The notes: generated by a model not told the origin, from the sequence alone. DNA of 43,863 bases from BHER01 sp051652245 (GCA_051652245.1 JBOFTV010000047.1:1-43863), one strand, 5' to 3'. Positions 7,249-16,612 are shown, counted from the first letter of the stretch. Translations and numbers: made by a program.

Positions 7249-9309
7249 GTGGACAATAGAAGTAGGAAATTATTGAACCTCATTATGCAGAATGAACATA
7301 TCCAGGTGGAAGATGTAGAAGCTTTTTTGCATGTGAATCCACGGCAAATTCGGTATATTTTACAAAAGATAAACGAAACGTTTGTTTTCTATCACATACC
7401 AGTTGTGATAAAAATGAAGGGAACAGGATTTGCGGTGACTAATTTTGCATATCTTGTACAGCAGGTAGATATTGATGAGCTTGAGATAAATGGTGTTTTT
7501 TCGCAAGAGGAACGAATTTTTATGATTATCATTTATCTTTACTGTTATCCCGATTTTGTTTCCCAGGTTCATTTACAACAGTTTTTAGATGTGAGTAAAA
7601 ATTCAGTGCATGCTGATTTGACGCGGGCACAAGTTGTTGCCAAACAGCATAATGTTGACCTGCTCTATGACCGTGAAGCAGGCTACATTTTAAGCGGAAG
7701 TGAATGGAAAAAGCGGGGACTGCTACTTTATTCATGCAGCCAAATTCGGGCAATATCCGAGGCAACGCCGATTTTCAAGCATCTGTGTTCAATATTATTA
7801 TTTTCCAAGGGATACGAGGAACTAAAAATAACAATTGATGAGGTGATAGCCCGGGGAAGTGTTCGTTATATCGAACAAAAGCTAGATGATATTTTGTTGC
7901 AACTTTATTTTATTTGGAGTAAAGATGAAGTTGGCACAATTAAAGTAACAGAGGAACAGAAAAAGCTATTGTGTTTTTCAGCAGAGCGAAAAGATGTGAT
8001 CAAGGCATTGCTTACTTTTTTTGGAGAGAAATCGACAGATGAGCAGCTCTACGCCGAAATTCTGTTGCAGATTACAGAATTGGACACGGATGGTCGGCTT
8101 TTTGATCAACAGATTGGTAGTGATTTGTATCAGTATATTGCAGAGATGACATCCCGATTCACAAGAATTACAGGAATGAAAGTAAAAGCAAGGGAGCAAT
8201 TCACTCAAGGTTTATATGGCCATTTACGCGCATTATACTACCGGATTTTCTATGAAATTCCGTGTTTAAATGTAAGTGCAGGTGCAATTAAACGTGCCTA
8301 TCCCGTATTATTTTCAATCGTCTCAATGTTACTTAAGCCATTTGAACAAAATTTTGGCGGGAAAATCACCGAAGACGAACTTGCCTATATTACCCTTCAT
8401 TTTGCAGCAGGGTATACAGCTACAGAAGATACAACAGCAATTGTCTGTGTTCGAGCAATGATTTTTTGTGCAAATGGGATTGGCACATCGGTCATTCTTG
8501 AAAACCAACTCCAAACACTTTTTCCTGAATTTCAGTTCGAAATAGTCTACCAGCGTAGTAATTTTTATCATAGTGGAGATCAATTTGATCTTATTTTTTC
8601 AACCACACAGATATATCATCCAACCACGAAAACATTTATTATTCCAACAATTCTAACATATGAAAAAAGAACAGCCCTCTCAGCAGCTGTGATAACATAT
8701 TTGGATGGTGAGATGGGTGAAAGCGAAGAATGTCCGCCCCTAAAAGCGTTAATGAAAATTATCAGGAAGCATGCTGAGATTAGAGATGAAAAAGAGATGT
8801 ATAGTGAGCTTAGTAAATATTTAAACAGCCCCAAAATTAATAGGATAAAAGGAAGGGATCAGCCAATGCTAGAAGAATTATTAACAGAATCAATGATGCA
8901 ATTTGTCAAAAGCGTCGAAACATGGGAAGAAGCAATTACCTTATCAGCCCAGCCATTGTTGAAAAATGGGAGTATTGAGGCATCGTATATTACCGCTATG
9001 ATTGAGAATGTCAAAGCATTTGGGACGTATATTTTGGTAGGGAATATGATTGCAATTCCGCATGCACGCCCAGAGCAAGGCGTAAATGCTGTGGGCATGA
9101 GTTTTTTAAAACTAGAAAAACCAGTTGCCTTGCTTGGACAGCCCAATAAGCAGGTCCAAATTTTCTTTACATTAGCAGCAATAGACGGGCAAACTCATCT
9201 ACGGGCATTAGCCCAACTATCAGAAATCTTGTTAGATGATAGTGTTTGCCAGAAATTATTTGCAGTCCAAAATGCAGAAGAGCTGAGGGCCGTTATTTCA
9301 ACAAAATAG
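7249..9309 (+). CDS. PRD-domain transcriptional regulator with EIIB-like and EIIA domains
   Basis: A 686-residue regulator of the BglG/MtlR/LicR type. Order of domains: an N-terminal helix-turn-helix (about 1-70), a second Mga-like HTH (about 90-150), two PTS regulation domains (about 180-400), an EIIB-like domain with Cys407 in MIFCANGIGTS, and an EIIA domain of the mannitol/fructose class with the phosphorylatable His605 in IAIPHARPE. The PTS phosphorylates such proteins on these residues and so tunes them as activators. The GTG start has AAGGAGG eight bases upstream. It heads a five-gene operon. As no separate EIIA gene is present, its EIIA domain may also feed phosphate to the EIIB that follows; that part is inference. 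Confidence 0.9.
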   Translation: MDNRSRKLLNLIMQNEHIQVEDVEAFLHVNPRQIRYILQKINETFVFYHIPVVIKMKGTGFAVTNFAYLVQQVDIDELEINGVFSQEERIFMIIIYLYCYPDFVSQVHLQQFLDVSKNSVHADLTRAQVVAKQHNVDLLYDREAGYILSGSEWKKRGLLLYSCSQIRAISEATPIFKHLCSILLFSKGYEELKITIDEVIARGSVRYIEQKLDDILLQLYFIWSKDEVGTIKVTEEQKKLLCFSAERKDVIKALLTFFGEKSTDEQLYAEILLQITELDTDGRLFDQQIGSDLYQYIAEMTSRFTRITGMKVKAREQFTQGLYGHLRALYYRIFYEIPCLNVSAGAIKRAYPVLFSIVSMLLKPFEQNFGGKITEDELAYITLHFAAGYTATEDTTAIVCVRAMIFCANGIGTSVILENQLQTLFPEFQFEIVYQRSNFYHSGDQFDLIFSTTQIYHPTTKTFIIPTILTYEKRTALSAAVITYLDGEMGESEECPPLKALMKIIRKHAEIRDEKEMYSELSKYLNSPKINRIKGRDQPMLEELLTESMMQFVKSVETWEEAITLSAQPLLKNGSIEASYITAMIENVKAFGTYILVGNMIAIPHARPEQGVNAVGMSFLKLEKPVALLGQPNKQVQIFFTLAAIDGQTHLRALAQLSEILLDDSVCQKLFAVQNAEELRAVISTK

Positions 9310-9330
9310 AGAGAAAGAAGGATGATGAAC

Positions 9331-9615
9331 ATGAAAATTATGGCAGTATGTGGAACGGGATTAGGAAGTAGCTTTATTCTTGAGCTGAATATTGAGGCGG
9401 TATTAAAAGAATTAGGTGTGGAAGGTGTAACGGTAGAACATACGGATCTTGGTTCTGTTACACCAGAAATGGCCGATGTCTTTATTGCGACGCTTGATTT
9501 AGCTGAGGGGATGCGTGAAGTGCCAGAATTAATTGTGCTGAATAGTATTATTGATAAAGCAGAATTATTAGAAAAACTAACCGCTACATTAAGAAGACAT
9601 GGAAAATATGAATAG
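9331..9615 (+). CDS. PTS EIIB component, ascorbate/galactitol type
   Basis: A 94-residue cytoplasmic EIIB. Its phosphorylated cysteine is Cys7 in AVCGTGLGSS, directly after the first strand, as in UlaB and GatB. It accepts phosphate from an EIIA and passes it to the sugar carried by the EIIC encoded next. The start chosen is the third of three ATG codons (9322, 9325, 9331), because AAGAAGG at 9315-9321 is nine bases before it and far too close to the first two. It sits 21 bases after the regulator gene and 21 before the EIIC gene. Confidence 0.92.
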   Translation: MKIMAVCGTGLGSSFILELNIEAVLKELGVEGVTVEHTDLGSVTPEMADVFIATLDLAEGMREVPELIVLNSIIDKAELLEKLTATLRRHGKYE

Positions 9616-9636
9616 AAAAAAGATGGAGGAATAGTC

Positions 9637-11010
9637 ATGAATATCGTAAATGAAATTATTAGGTTTATTCAAGAAATTTTAAGTCAACCAGCCGTGTTGA
9701 TTGCACTGATTGCATTAATTGGTCTCCTGTTACAGAAAAAACCGGCATCCGAAGTTATTCGGGGGACACTAAAGACATTTTTAGGATTTATTATTATTTC
9801 AGCAGGGGCGGGGGTAATTGTTGGAGCACTAACACCATTTGGTGAAATGTTTCAACATGCATTTAATGTCCAGGGGGTTGTTCCCAATAATGAAGCGATT
9901 GTGGCTGTTGCCTTAACAGAATATGGAGCACTAACAGCAATGATTATGCTTTTTGGGATGATTTTCAATATTATTCTTGCGCGAATTACGCCACTTAAGT
10001 ATATTTTTCTAACGGGGCATCATACGTTGTATATGGCTTGTATGATTGGTGTTATTATGGTAGCAATTGGAATGGAGACGGTGATGGCAACAATTGTTGG
10101 GTCGCTTGCTTTGGGAATTACGATGGTTGTGTTTCCAGCGATTGCCCAGCCATTTATGCGCCGTATCACAAAAAGTGATACGGTCGCATTTGCCCACTTT
10201 AGCTCAGTTGGTTATGTAGCTTCTGGATTAGTTGGTAAACTTATTGGTAAAGGTTCCAGATCAACAGAAGAGCTTAATTTCCCGAAGTCACTTACTTTTT
10301 TGCGGGACAGTTCAATTTCAATTTCGCTAACAATGATGATTCTCTATCTAGGGGTTGCATTATTTGCTGGACCTATTTATATTGAGAGCGAATTAAGTAA
10401 AGGTCAAAACTATTTAGTGTTTTCAATTATTCAATCAGTCACGTTTGCAGCAGGGGTCTTTATTATTTTATCAGGAGTAAGGTTAGTATTAGCAGAAATT
10501 GTTCCAGCATTTAAAGGGATTTCAGAGCGTTTTATTCCAGGAGCAAAACCAGCATTGGACTGCCCCGTTGTTTTTCCGTACGCACCAAATGCTGTTTTGA
10601 TGGGCTTTTTTTCCAGTTTTATTGGTGGAATTGTGGGGCTATTTATTCTCGTGCTGGTTGGAGGCGTTGTTGTTTTGCCAGGTGTTGTCCCGCATTTCTT
10701 TACAGGGGCAACAGCCGGCGTTTTCGGGAATTCGACTGGGGGCGTAAGAGGAGCGATTGTGGGTTCATTTGTGAATGGATTGATTATTACATTTCTACCC
10801 GTATTTCTAATGCCGGTGCTTGGAAATCTTGGATTTGCGAATTCAACATTCTCAGATGCTGATTTTGGTGTAACGGGAATCTTCTTAGGGAATTTAGGAA
10901 ATCTTGGTGGACAATGGCTAGTAACAGGCGTTGTTATTCTTATTATCATTGGGCTAATTGGGTTAAACTTTATCATGAAAAAACCAGTAGTTGAAAAGGT
11001 TGGTGAATAG
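9637..11010 (+). CDS. PTS EIIC component, UlaA/SgaT family
   Basis: A 457-residue integral membrane transporter, full length for UlaA. It has about ten to eleven hydrophobic segments and the family block LKYIFLTGHHTLYM near residue 120. Glycine-rich re-entrant segments (PGVVPHFFTGATAGVFGNSTGG) lie in the C-terminal half. UlaA proteins carry L-ascorbate or a related compound with coupled phosphorylation. Here none of the ascorbate enzymes (UlaD, E, F or G) follow; instead transketolase does, so the substrate is probably a pentose or pentitol-like sugar. The ribosome binding site is GGAGG eight bases before ATG. Confidence 0.9.
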   Translation: MNIVNEIIRFIQEILSQPAVLIALIALIGLLLQKKPASEVIRGTLKTFLGFIIISAGAGVIVGALTPFGEMFQHAFNVQGVVPNNEAIVAVALTEYGALTAMIMLFGMIFNIILARITPLKYIFLTGHHTLYMACMIGVIMVAIGMETVMATIVGSLALGITMVVFPAIAQPFMRRITKSDTVAFAHFSSVGYVASGLVGKLIGKGSRSTEELNFPKSLTFLRDSSISISLTMMILYLGVALFAGPIYIESELSKGQNYLVFSIIQSVTFAAGVFIILSGVRLVLAEIVPAFKGISERFIPGAKPALDCPVVFPYAPNAVLMGFFSSFIGGIVGLFILVLVGGVVVLPGVVPHFFTGATAGVFGNSTGGVRGAIVGSFVNGLIITFLPVFLMPVLGNLGFANSTFSDADFGVTGIFLGNLGNLGGQWLVTGVVILIIIGLIGLNFIMKKPVVEKVGE

Positions 11011-11011
11011 G

Positions 11012-11878
11012 ATGAATGAGTATACCTGGGAAAATCAAGAGCTTGACCTACAACTTTTTTCACAGAAGATTCGGTTAGAGCTATTAAAACAATTACAACA
11101 TCGTGGATTCGGCCATTATGGTGGAAGTTTATCAATTGTTGAGGTTCTTGGTGTTGTCTATGGAAAATGGTTACGCAATACGGTTGGTAAGGTTAAACCA
11201 GTAGAAGATGATTGGTTTGTCTTATCTAAAGGTCATGGTGGACCAACTGTATACACGATTTTAGCGCTACAAGGCTGGTTTCCATCTTCACTTTTACAAA
11301 CACTGAATGAAAATGGGACAAACTTACCAAGTCATACTGATCGAAAATTGACTCCGGGTGTACAGATGACCACCGGATCACTAGGACAAGGTATTAGCGT
11401 TGCCACGGGAATTGCCAAAGGTGCAAAAATTGATTGTAGTAATCAGCGAATTTTCACCTTAGTTGGTGATGGCGAATTAAATGAAGGGCAGTGCTGGGAG
11501 GCGATATCCTTTGCCGGCCACCATAAACTGGACAACCTTATTGTTTTTGTCGATAATAATAAGCGGCAATTGGATGGAAGAACAGTTGATATTATGGACC
11601 CCTTGGATTTTGTTGCAAAATTTGAAGCCTTTGGTTTTGATGCACAGGAGGTCAAAGGCGATGATGTTATCGCTATTGATTTAGCAATTGAGCGAGCATT
11701 TTCGCTTACGGGCAAAGCACATGCTATTATTCTTGATACGATTAAAGGGCAGGGCGTGAAATACTTAGAAGAACTTGTTGATAATCACCATTTACGTCCA
11801 ACATCAAATGATAATGCGGCAATTACGGAGGCAATAGCAAACCTTGAACAAATTGTAGAAAGAGGTGAACGCGGATGA
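11012..11878 (+). CDS. Transketolase, N-terminal (thiamine diphosphate-binding) subunit
   Basis: A 288-residue protein equal to the first domain of transketolase. The diphosphate/magnesium motif runs from GDGELNEGQ to DNNKRQLDG. LSKGHGGPTVY and GSLGQGISVATG are standard transketolase blocks. The start is ATG at 11012, one base after the EIIC stop; a TTG at 10991 inside the EIIC gene is less likely. The protein is inactive alone and needs the C-terminal subunit encoded next. Split transketolases are common in archaea and in many Bacillota sugar operons. It should transfer two-carbon units among sugar phosphates, probably routing the imported sugar phosphate into the pentose phosphate pathway. 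Confidence 0.93.
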   Translation: MNEYTWENQELDLQLFSQKIRLELLKQLQHRGFGHYGGSLSIVEVLGVVYGKWLRNTVGKVKPVEDDWFVLSKGHGGPTVYTILALQGWFPSSLLQTLNENGTNLPSHTDRKLTPGVQMTTGSLGQGISVATGIAKGAKIDCSNQRIFTLVGDGELNEGQCWEAISFAGHHKLDNLIVFVDNNKRQLDGRTVDIMDPLDFVAKFEAFGFDAQEVKGDDVIAIDLAIERAFSLTGKAHAIILDTIKGQGVKYLEELVDNHHLRPTSNDNAAITEAIANLEQIVERGERG

Positions 11879-12813
11879 TGAAGAAAGAAACTGTCGAAAT
11901 GCGGCAGATGTACGCCCAAAAATTAGCGCAATTTGCGCAAAACGATAAAAATATCATTGCGTTAGAAGCTGATTTGATGAGTGCAATTTCGTTGAATAAC
12001 TTTGCTGCATGCTATCCAGAACAAAGTATCAATTGTGGTATTATGGAGGCACAAATGGTTGGTGTTGCAGCAGGGCACGCACTCCTTGGAAAAAAAGTTT
12101 TCATGCACACATTTGGACCCTTTGCTACAAGACGTTGTTATGATCAGCTATTTATTTCACTAGGTTATGCAGACCTCCACGCTGTCATCCTTGGATCTGA
12201 TGCTGGGGTGAGTGCTGAACACAATGGAGGCACACATATGCCCTTTGAAGATTTAGGTTTGATGCGCCTGATACCTAGTAGTACGGTATTAGAAGCAAGT
12301 GACAGTACAATGTTAGGTGAATTATTGGAACATGGATTGGTTGGAGAAAATATTTACTATATCCGAACAATTCGTAAAAATGCCATAAAGTTATATGAAT
12401 TGGGCGAAAAATTTCCGATTGGGGGATCGAAAATTGTTTGCGATGGCCAAAATGGCGTTGTTTTTGCATCAGGTATCATGGTTGCAACGGCATGCGAGGC
12501 AGCAGCAATTTTGAAAAAACGTGGTATTTCCCTCGCTGTTGTGGATTGCTACTCAATTAAGCCAATTGATGAGCAAACAATTATTAGGTATGCTACACAA
12601 ACAAGAAAGGTGATTACAGCTGAAAATCATAATGTTATTGGTGGACTTGGAAATGCCGTTGGTGATGTCTTACTAGATGCCGAAGTCGCAGTCCAATTCC
12701 GGCGAATTGGTGTTAAATCAGCTTTTGGACAGGTTGGAACAATTGACTACCTGAAAGAAGTGTATCAATTAACAGCAGCTGATATTGTGAAGGCATATGA
12801 GAGTATGGAATAA
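11875..12813 (+). CDS. Transketolase, C-terminal (pyrimidine-binding) subunit
   Basis: The second half of the split transketolase, 312 residues. Glu58 in NCGIMEAQMVGVAAG is the glutamate that activates the thiamine cofactor, and HTFGPFATRRCYDQ is a typical pyrimidine-domain block. The C-terminal domain starts near residue 185. Its ATG overlaps the previous stop codon in ATGA, with AGAGGTG seven bases upstream, so the two subunits are made in a coupled way and in equal amounts. It is the last gene of the operon; a terminator follows 40 bases later. Confidence 0.93.
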   Translation: MMKKETVEMRQMYAQKLAQFAQNDKNIIALEADLMSAISLNNFAACYPEQSINCGIMEAQMVGVAAGHALLGKKVFMHTFGPFATRRCYDQLFISLGYADLHAVILGSDAGVSAEHNGGTHMPFEDLGLMRLIPSSTVLEASDSTMLGELLEHGLVGENIYYIRTIRKNAIKLYELGEKFPIGGSKIVCDGQNGVVFASGIMVATACEAAAILKKRGISLAVVDCYSIKPIDEQTIIRYATQTRKVITAENHNVIGGLGNAVGDVLLDAEVAVQFRRIGVKSAFGQVGTIDYLKEVYQLTAADIVKAYESME

Positions 12814-12852
12814 GTGAGTGAATTGCTATAAATTAAAGTGATATCTAAAAGT

Positions 12853-12897
12853 GAGTGAGTAGAATGAGCCCTAGGCGAATCTATTCACTCCCTTTTT
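12853..12897 (+). terminator. Terminator of the PTS-transketolase operon
   Basis: GAGTGAGTAGA (12853-12863) pairs with TCTATTCACTC (12880-12890), 11 bp with one G-U pair, followed by CC and TTTTT. Confidence 0.8.
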
Positions 12898-12969
12898 GAT
12901 ACGGGGTGGTTTGTCAAAATAAGTATCAGTTAGGCATTTTTTTCTTAGTTATGGTATTGTGTGTTGAGA

Positions 12970-13001
12970 GATTCAATGTCAGTAATTCCTGACATTGAAT
13001 C
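12970..13001 (+). repeat. Perfect 13-bp inverted repeat before the lipoprotein operon
   Basis: GATTCAATGTCAG and CTGACATTGAATC are perfectly complementary around a 6-base loop TAATTC. No T-run follows, so it is not an ordinary terminator. It lies about 100 bases before the first gene of the AT-rich ABC operon and may be an operator or a leader hairpin. No convincing promoter was recognised nearby. Confidence 0.6.
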
Positions 13002-13099
13002 AAATTGTGAGTTACCTTTTTATAAAAAATATGCAGAAAAGTGTTGCCTTCCCACATTGTAATGTGATAAATTTAAAGAGGAAAGAACGGGTGGAAAAG

Positions 13100-13618
13100 A
13101 TGAAAAACTCAAGAAAATGGATTCTATTAACCTTACCAATATTGATAACATACGGATGTGATAACAAAGAAGATGTAAAACCTGAAAATGAACTTACTTC
13201 AATTATACCTGAATTTGATGAAAGCAGAAATCTAGTTAAAGATAATGAATGGACGTACCAACTAAATACAGAAAAATTTAAAATTAATACGGGTGATTTT
13301 GGAAAAAGTGATTCCCAAGGAGAAAATGCTAATACACATCATATCAAAATGCTAATTGAAATAAATAATAAGCAATCAGAGCCACTAGTATTTTCAGATA
13401 TATATATATTAGATAAATCGGATAATAAAATAACGGTAAGTGAATTTGAAGAAACTAATATTAAATTGACATATAAACAGCAATATGAATTTTTATTCAC
13501 GACCGAACAATTAGAATCTATAGGAGTTAATAGTAGGATGAAAAAATTTCAACTAGTTTTCGTAATAGATGATAGCAAAGAAATACTGGAAATTCCTTAT
13601 TCAGTATCGATATCTTGA
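13100..13618 (+). CDS. Predicted lipoprotein of unknown function
   Basis: A protein of 172 residues. The N-terminus has a short basic stretch, a hydrophobic core and then Cys20 in ILITYGCDNKED, a weak lipobox (Y at -2). It is probably lipid-anchored outside the membrane. The mature part is acidic and polar and predicted to be mostly beta-strand, similar in feel to DUF4352/DUF5067 immunoglobulin-like lipoproteins, but no family can be named with confidence. ATG at 13100 has GGGTGG five bases upstream; GTG at 13091, nine bases after AAAGAGG, is a serious alternative and adds three residues. It is the first gene of an operon with an ABC ATPase and three permease-like proteins, so it may be the substrate-binding or accessory part. 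Confidence 0.7.
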   Translation: MKNSRKWILLTLPILITYGCDNKEDVKPENELTSIIPEFDESRNLVKDNEWTYQLNTEKFKINTGDFGKSDSQGENANTHHIKMLIEINNKQSEPLVFSDIYILDKSDNKITVSEFEETNIKLTYKQQYEFLFTTEQLESIGVNSRMKKFQLVFVIDDSKEILEIPYSVSIS

Positions 13619-13633
13619 AAATGAGGGATTAAT

Positions 13634-14710
13634 ATGAATGGAGTGTACATTTTTTTTAAGAAAAGTATTTATTTGATTATCCCACTGATATGCTTTAATG
13701 TTTTTTCTTTACTTGTAATAAATAATTATGATATGTTTTACAATATTGCTAAAGATGTGAGAGGATTCTATTCCAACGATGAATATATATATTTAATGAA
13801 TGAGAATAGTTCACCCGACATGCTTTATAATAGAGCTGAAATTGAAGCGATAAATAAAGAGCAGATTAATTTTTTGGTTGAATATAGAGCTAAATTTTAT
13901 TCGCATCAGTCAGATATTAAAATTTATTGGTCTATGGATCACAGCGGTTTCCCACTCAATGAGAACCCAATGTTTGATGATACGGTACAGCCAAATATCT
14001 ATCTTGGTAAACTTAAGATGAAAGAAGTACTTAGTACAACAAATCAAGGAAAAAGTGCAGAATTGAGTAATATGAATTTTGACATCAGTAAAGTATTATT
14101 TACGGCGGGGCAGATAGCGGGGACATTTGATACGGATGTGATTATTGATGGATACTCATTAACAGAGGAGATGACGAAAAATATTATTGATTCTCTTGAC
14201 GAATATGCTATTATTATGTGGTCAGATGATGGAGCAATAAAAAAACAAACGGCTGAAAATTTTTCAAAATTATTGTCAGCAAAGTATGTGAAGGGTGAAA
14301 TGCGATCGGCGATAGAAAAAAAAGTTCTTCCTCCCGAAGCATTTTTGAAAAGATTCACGTCAGAAACATTCATCTTTATCTTGATGGTGATTAATTTTAT
14401 GATACTAGCTATTGGTTATTGGCTAGAAAAAAATAAGCGGAACATTTTAATATATAAGTTGATGGGAGCAAGTAATCGGTATCTTTATTTTTCAAATTTC
14501 CTACAATTATCATTAATGATTATATCAGCAGGGATAATTACGCTGATAATTCAATTTAGCGTTAGCTATTCTGGGAGTGAAATTATGGGCAAAACAAGAC
14601 CGTTATCATATTTGGTTATAGCAATCATTAATATCATTATCTTATTGATTACTACTTTTTTAAGTGTAAGAAAATCGAAGATAATAAAGCCAAATATGCT
14701 GCTGAAGTAG
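13634..14710 (+). CDS. FtsX/MacB-type permease-like membrane protein (first of three)
   Basis: A 358-residue membrane protein with the minimal MacB topology: one N-terminal helix (about 10-30), an extracellular region of about 210 residues, and three C-terminal helices (about 245-265, 290-312, 325-345). Between the second and third helices is LIYKLMGASNRYLYF, the loop that contacts the ATPase in FtsX-family permeases, and the protein ends with a typical KIIKPNMLLK tail. The family assignment rests on this architecture. It should pair with the ATPase at 15953 rather than transport by itself. The ribosome binding site is GAGGG before ATG, 15 bases after the lipoprotein stop. Confidence 0.75.
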   Translation: MNGVYIFFKKSIYLIIPLICFNVFSLLVINNYDMFYNIAKDVRGFYSNDEYIYLMNENSSPDMLYNRAEIEAINKEQINFLVEYRAKFYSHQSDIKIYWSMDHSGFPLNENPMFDDTVQPNIYLGKLKMKEVLSTTNQGKSAELSNMNFDISKVLFTAGQIAGTFDTDVIIDGYSLTEEMTKNIIDSLDEYAIIMWSDDGAIKKQTAENFSKLLSAKYVKGEMRSAIEKKVLPPEAFLKRFTSETFIFILMVINFMILAIGYWLEKNKRNILIYKLMGASNRYLYFSNFLQLSLMIISAGIITLIIQFSVSYSGSEIMGKTRPLSYLVIAIINIIILLITTFLSVRKSKIIKPNMLLK

Positions 14711-14737
14711 CCAATTTTACTATAGGGAGGAATTTAT

Positions 14738-15940
14738 ATGATGGTTTTAGTGGAACAGCTTATTTTCCGTATGTTCAAAAATGGGAAGCGTACTTTTGTA
14801 CTAATTGGACAAAGCCTCCTCCTGTTAATAGTCATTTTAAATGTTAACATTGATGGCGTATATGCAAAAAAGAAAGTAGAAATGATGAAAACAATGCCAA
14901 ATTCGCAAGTTTCTCTATATGAAGCAAATTATATGGAAGCATCTGCTGGAAATATTCGCGATAATGAAAAACAAGAACAAATTTTAGCATTTAAAAATTA
15001 CTTAACCAATAATCAAGTGGAATATACTTCGACGGAGTCTCTCTATGTAAAAATGAAGGATATTAATATTCACGATATTGATATCCAGTATAGCAAAGAA
15101 AATGCAGAAAACATGAAAAATAGTGAGTATTTACAAGGAACCGTCATTGACAACATCTCAGCGCTTTCGTTTTTGGATGTGAGTGAAAAAGATATAGATG
15201 TTATAGCGATGCATCAAAAAAATGAATATCCTGTTTTTTTAGGCGAAGACTATAAAAAGACTTTTAAAAAAGGGGATAAAATTGACGCTTCTGTTATGAA
15301 TCAAAGTGGTAAGGAGCTAGAAAAAATTTTAGTCGTTAAAGGATTTATCCCGCAAACAAAGTTTTATCCTATTACAACTAGCGTTGAAACGCAAACACCA
15401 TTTTTATCAAATTATCTGGTTATGGTTGGTGATGCTGATTTTTTAGATAAAATGCATGAAAAGTTCACCTTTTTTGTAGATGCTGATTTTCGTAATCAGC
15501 TAGAAAATAAGCTTGAACATACTAAAAACTTCAATTTATTGAACTTATCTTTAGAAAGTGAGCTATTTGTTCTCCAAATAGAAAACCAATTAACTTATAC
15601 ACAAAGCATGAATATGCTGGTACTTGTCTGTTATTTACTGTTTGTTATTATATATATTTTACAATATAATGATATTGAGAAAAAAGGCAATGTTGTTTAC
15701 ATGCTCTGTGGTGCACCTCCTTTTTTTGTAGCAACACTAATTGGCGTAGAGTTTTTTTTAATAAATGTTTTGGTCTATATATTGTTTGTACTACTTCAAT
15801 TTTTGGGGTTAGGTAAAAGTGTAGCTGAGATAATAAATATTTGGCTGAGTATTAATGCAGGTTGCCTAGTGCTTCTTTTTTCTATCACTGCAATCCAGAT
15901 GAAAAAAACGAATTTACTTAATACACTAAGAAATAAGTAG
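14738..15940 (+). CDS. FtsX-type permease-like membrane protein (second of three)
   Basis: A 400-residue protein with one N-terminal helix (about 20-40), an extracellular part of roughly 240 residues and three C-terminal helices. The loop after the second helix, DIEKKGNVVYMLCGAPPFF, is in the place of the ATPase-contact loop of FtsX permeases but is clearly divergent. It resembles in layout the integral membrane proteins found next to bacteriocin-type ABC ATPases, though that is only a resemblance. GGGAGG lies seven bases before the first of two ATG codons. It is not a copy of the previous gene; the extracellular parts share no obvious sequence. Confidence 0.65.
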   Translation: MMVLVEQLIFRMFKNGKRTFVLIGQSLLLLIVILNVNIDGVYAKKKVEMMKTMPNSQVSLYEANYMEASAGNIRDNEKQEQILAFKNYLTNNQVEYTSTESLYVKMKDINIHDIDIQYSKENAENMKNSEYLQGTVIDNISALSFLDVSEKDIDVIAMHQKNEYPVFLGEDYKKTFKKGDKIDASVMNQSGKELEKILVVKGFIPQTKFYPITTSVETQTPFLSNYLVMVGDADFLDKMHEKFTFFVDADFRNQLENKLEHTKNFNLLNLSLESELFVLQIENQLTYTQSMNMLVLVCYLLFVIIYILQYNDIEKKGNVVYMLCGAPPFFVATLIGVEFFLINVLVYILFVLLQFLGLGKSVAEIINIWLSINAGCLVLLFSITAIQMKKTNLLNTLRNK

Positions 15941-15952
15941 GAAAGGGTGACT

Positions 15953-16612
15953 ATGATGCAAATCATAATGAAAAACATATCCAAAAGCTTTAAAAGCGGG
16001 AAAAAAAAGATAGAAGTACTCAAACAGGTTAACTTGAAAGTTGAACAGGGCGACTTCTTGGGAATAATTGGTGTATCGGGGACAGGGAAAACAACTTTAT
16101 TAAATATAATTTCTTGCCTTGAGTCTCCAACCGAGGGGATGTACCTGTACAATTCAAGTGAAATCAATCAATTGAAACAAAGTGAAAAAGAAAAATTCCG
16201 CAAAAAGAATTTTAGTTATATTTTGCAAAGTGACAGTTTAATCACTGATTTAACCGTAAGTGAAAATATTGCTTTACCGTTAAAATTCAGAAAACATAGT
16301 CGAAGAATCATTCAAGAAAAGATACATGCAGTATTATTAGAATTAGATATGCTAGATAAAAAAGATGAATATATAAAGAATTTATCGGGTGGTCAAATAC
16401 AACGGGTCGCTATTGCAAGAGCAATTGTCCAGGATGCCGAAGTCATTCTAGCAGATGAGCCTACTGGCTCACTAGATAAGCAAAATAGTATAATCGTAAT
16501 GGACATTTTGAAAAAAGTTAATGAAGAAAAAAAGGTGACAATTATTTTAGTAACACATGATTTAAGTTTACTTAGTTATTGTAATAAAATATATGAGCTG
16601 GAGGAAAAGTAA
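15953..16612 (+). CDS. ABC transporter ATP-binding protein (MacB/LolD type)
   Basis: A 219-residue ATPase, the single energy-coupling subunit of this operon. It has Walker A GVSGTGKTT, signature LSGGQIQR, Walker B VILADEPTGSLD and the switch His in LVTHD. The Q-loop segment is SYILQSDSLI. It belongs to the short stand-alone ATPases that drive MacB-type permeases. The start is ATG at 15953 (or 15956) after GGAAAGGG; a GTG at 15947 lies on the binding site. Its stop codon overlaps the next start (TAATG), showing coupling with the third permease gene. It probably drives a mechanotransmission-type or peptide exporter rather than an importer. Confidence 0.9.
   Translation: MMQIIMKNISKSFKSGKKKIEVLKQVNLKVEQGDFLGIIGVSGTGKTTLLNIISCLESPTEGMYLYNSSEINQLKQSEKEKFRKKNFSYILQSDSLITDLTVSENIALPLKFRKHSRRIIQEKIHAVLLELDMLDKKDEYIKNLSGGQIQRVAIARAIVQDAEVILADEPTGSLDKQNSIIVMDILKKVNEEKKVTIILVTHDLSLLSYCNKIYELEEK

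Noticed and set aside
9637..11010. Naming the PTS as the L-ascorbate system
   Set aside because: The EIIC is of the UlaA family, but ulaD, ulaE, ulaF and ulaG are missing and transketolase replaces them, so the substrate is left open.
10431..11135. A 234-codon minus-strand frame rich in Pro, Thr and Lys
   Set aside because: It is antisense to the glycine-rich EIIC gene and the start of the transketolase gene; its composition is what the complement of Gly/Ala/Val codons gives. No binding site, signal or family motif.
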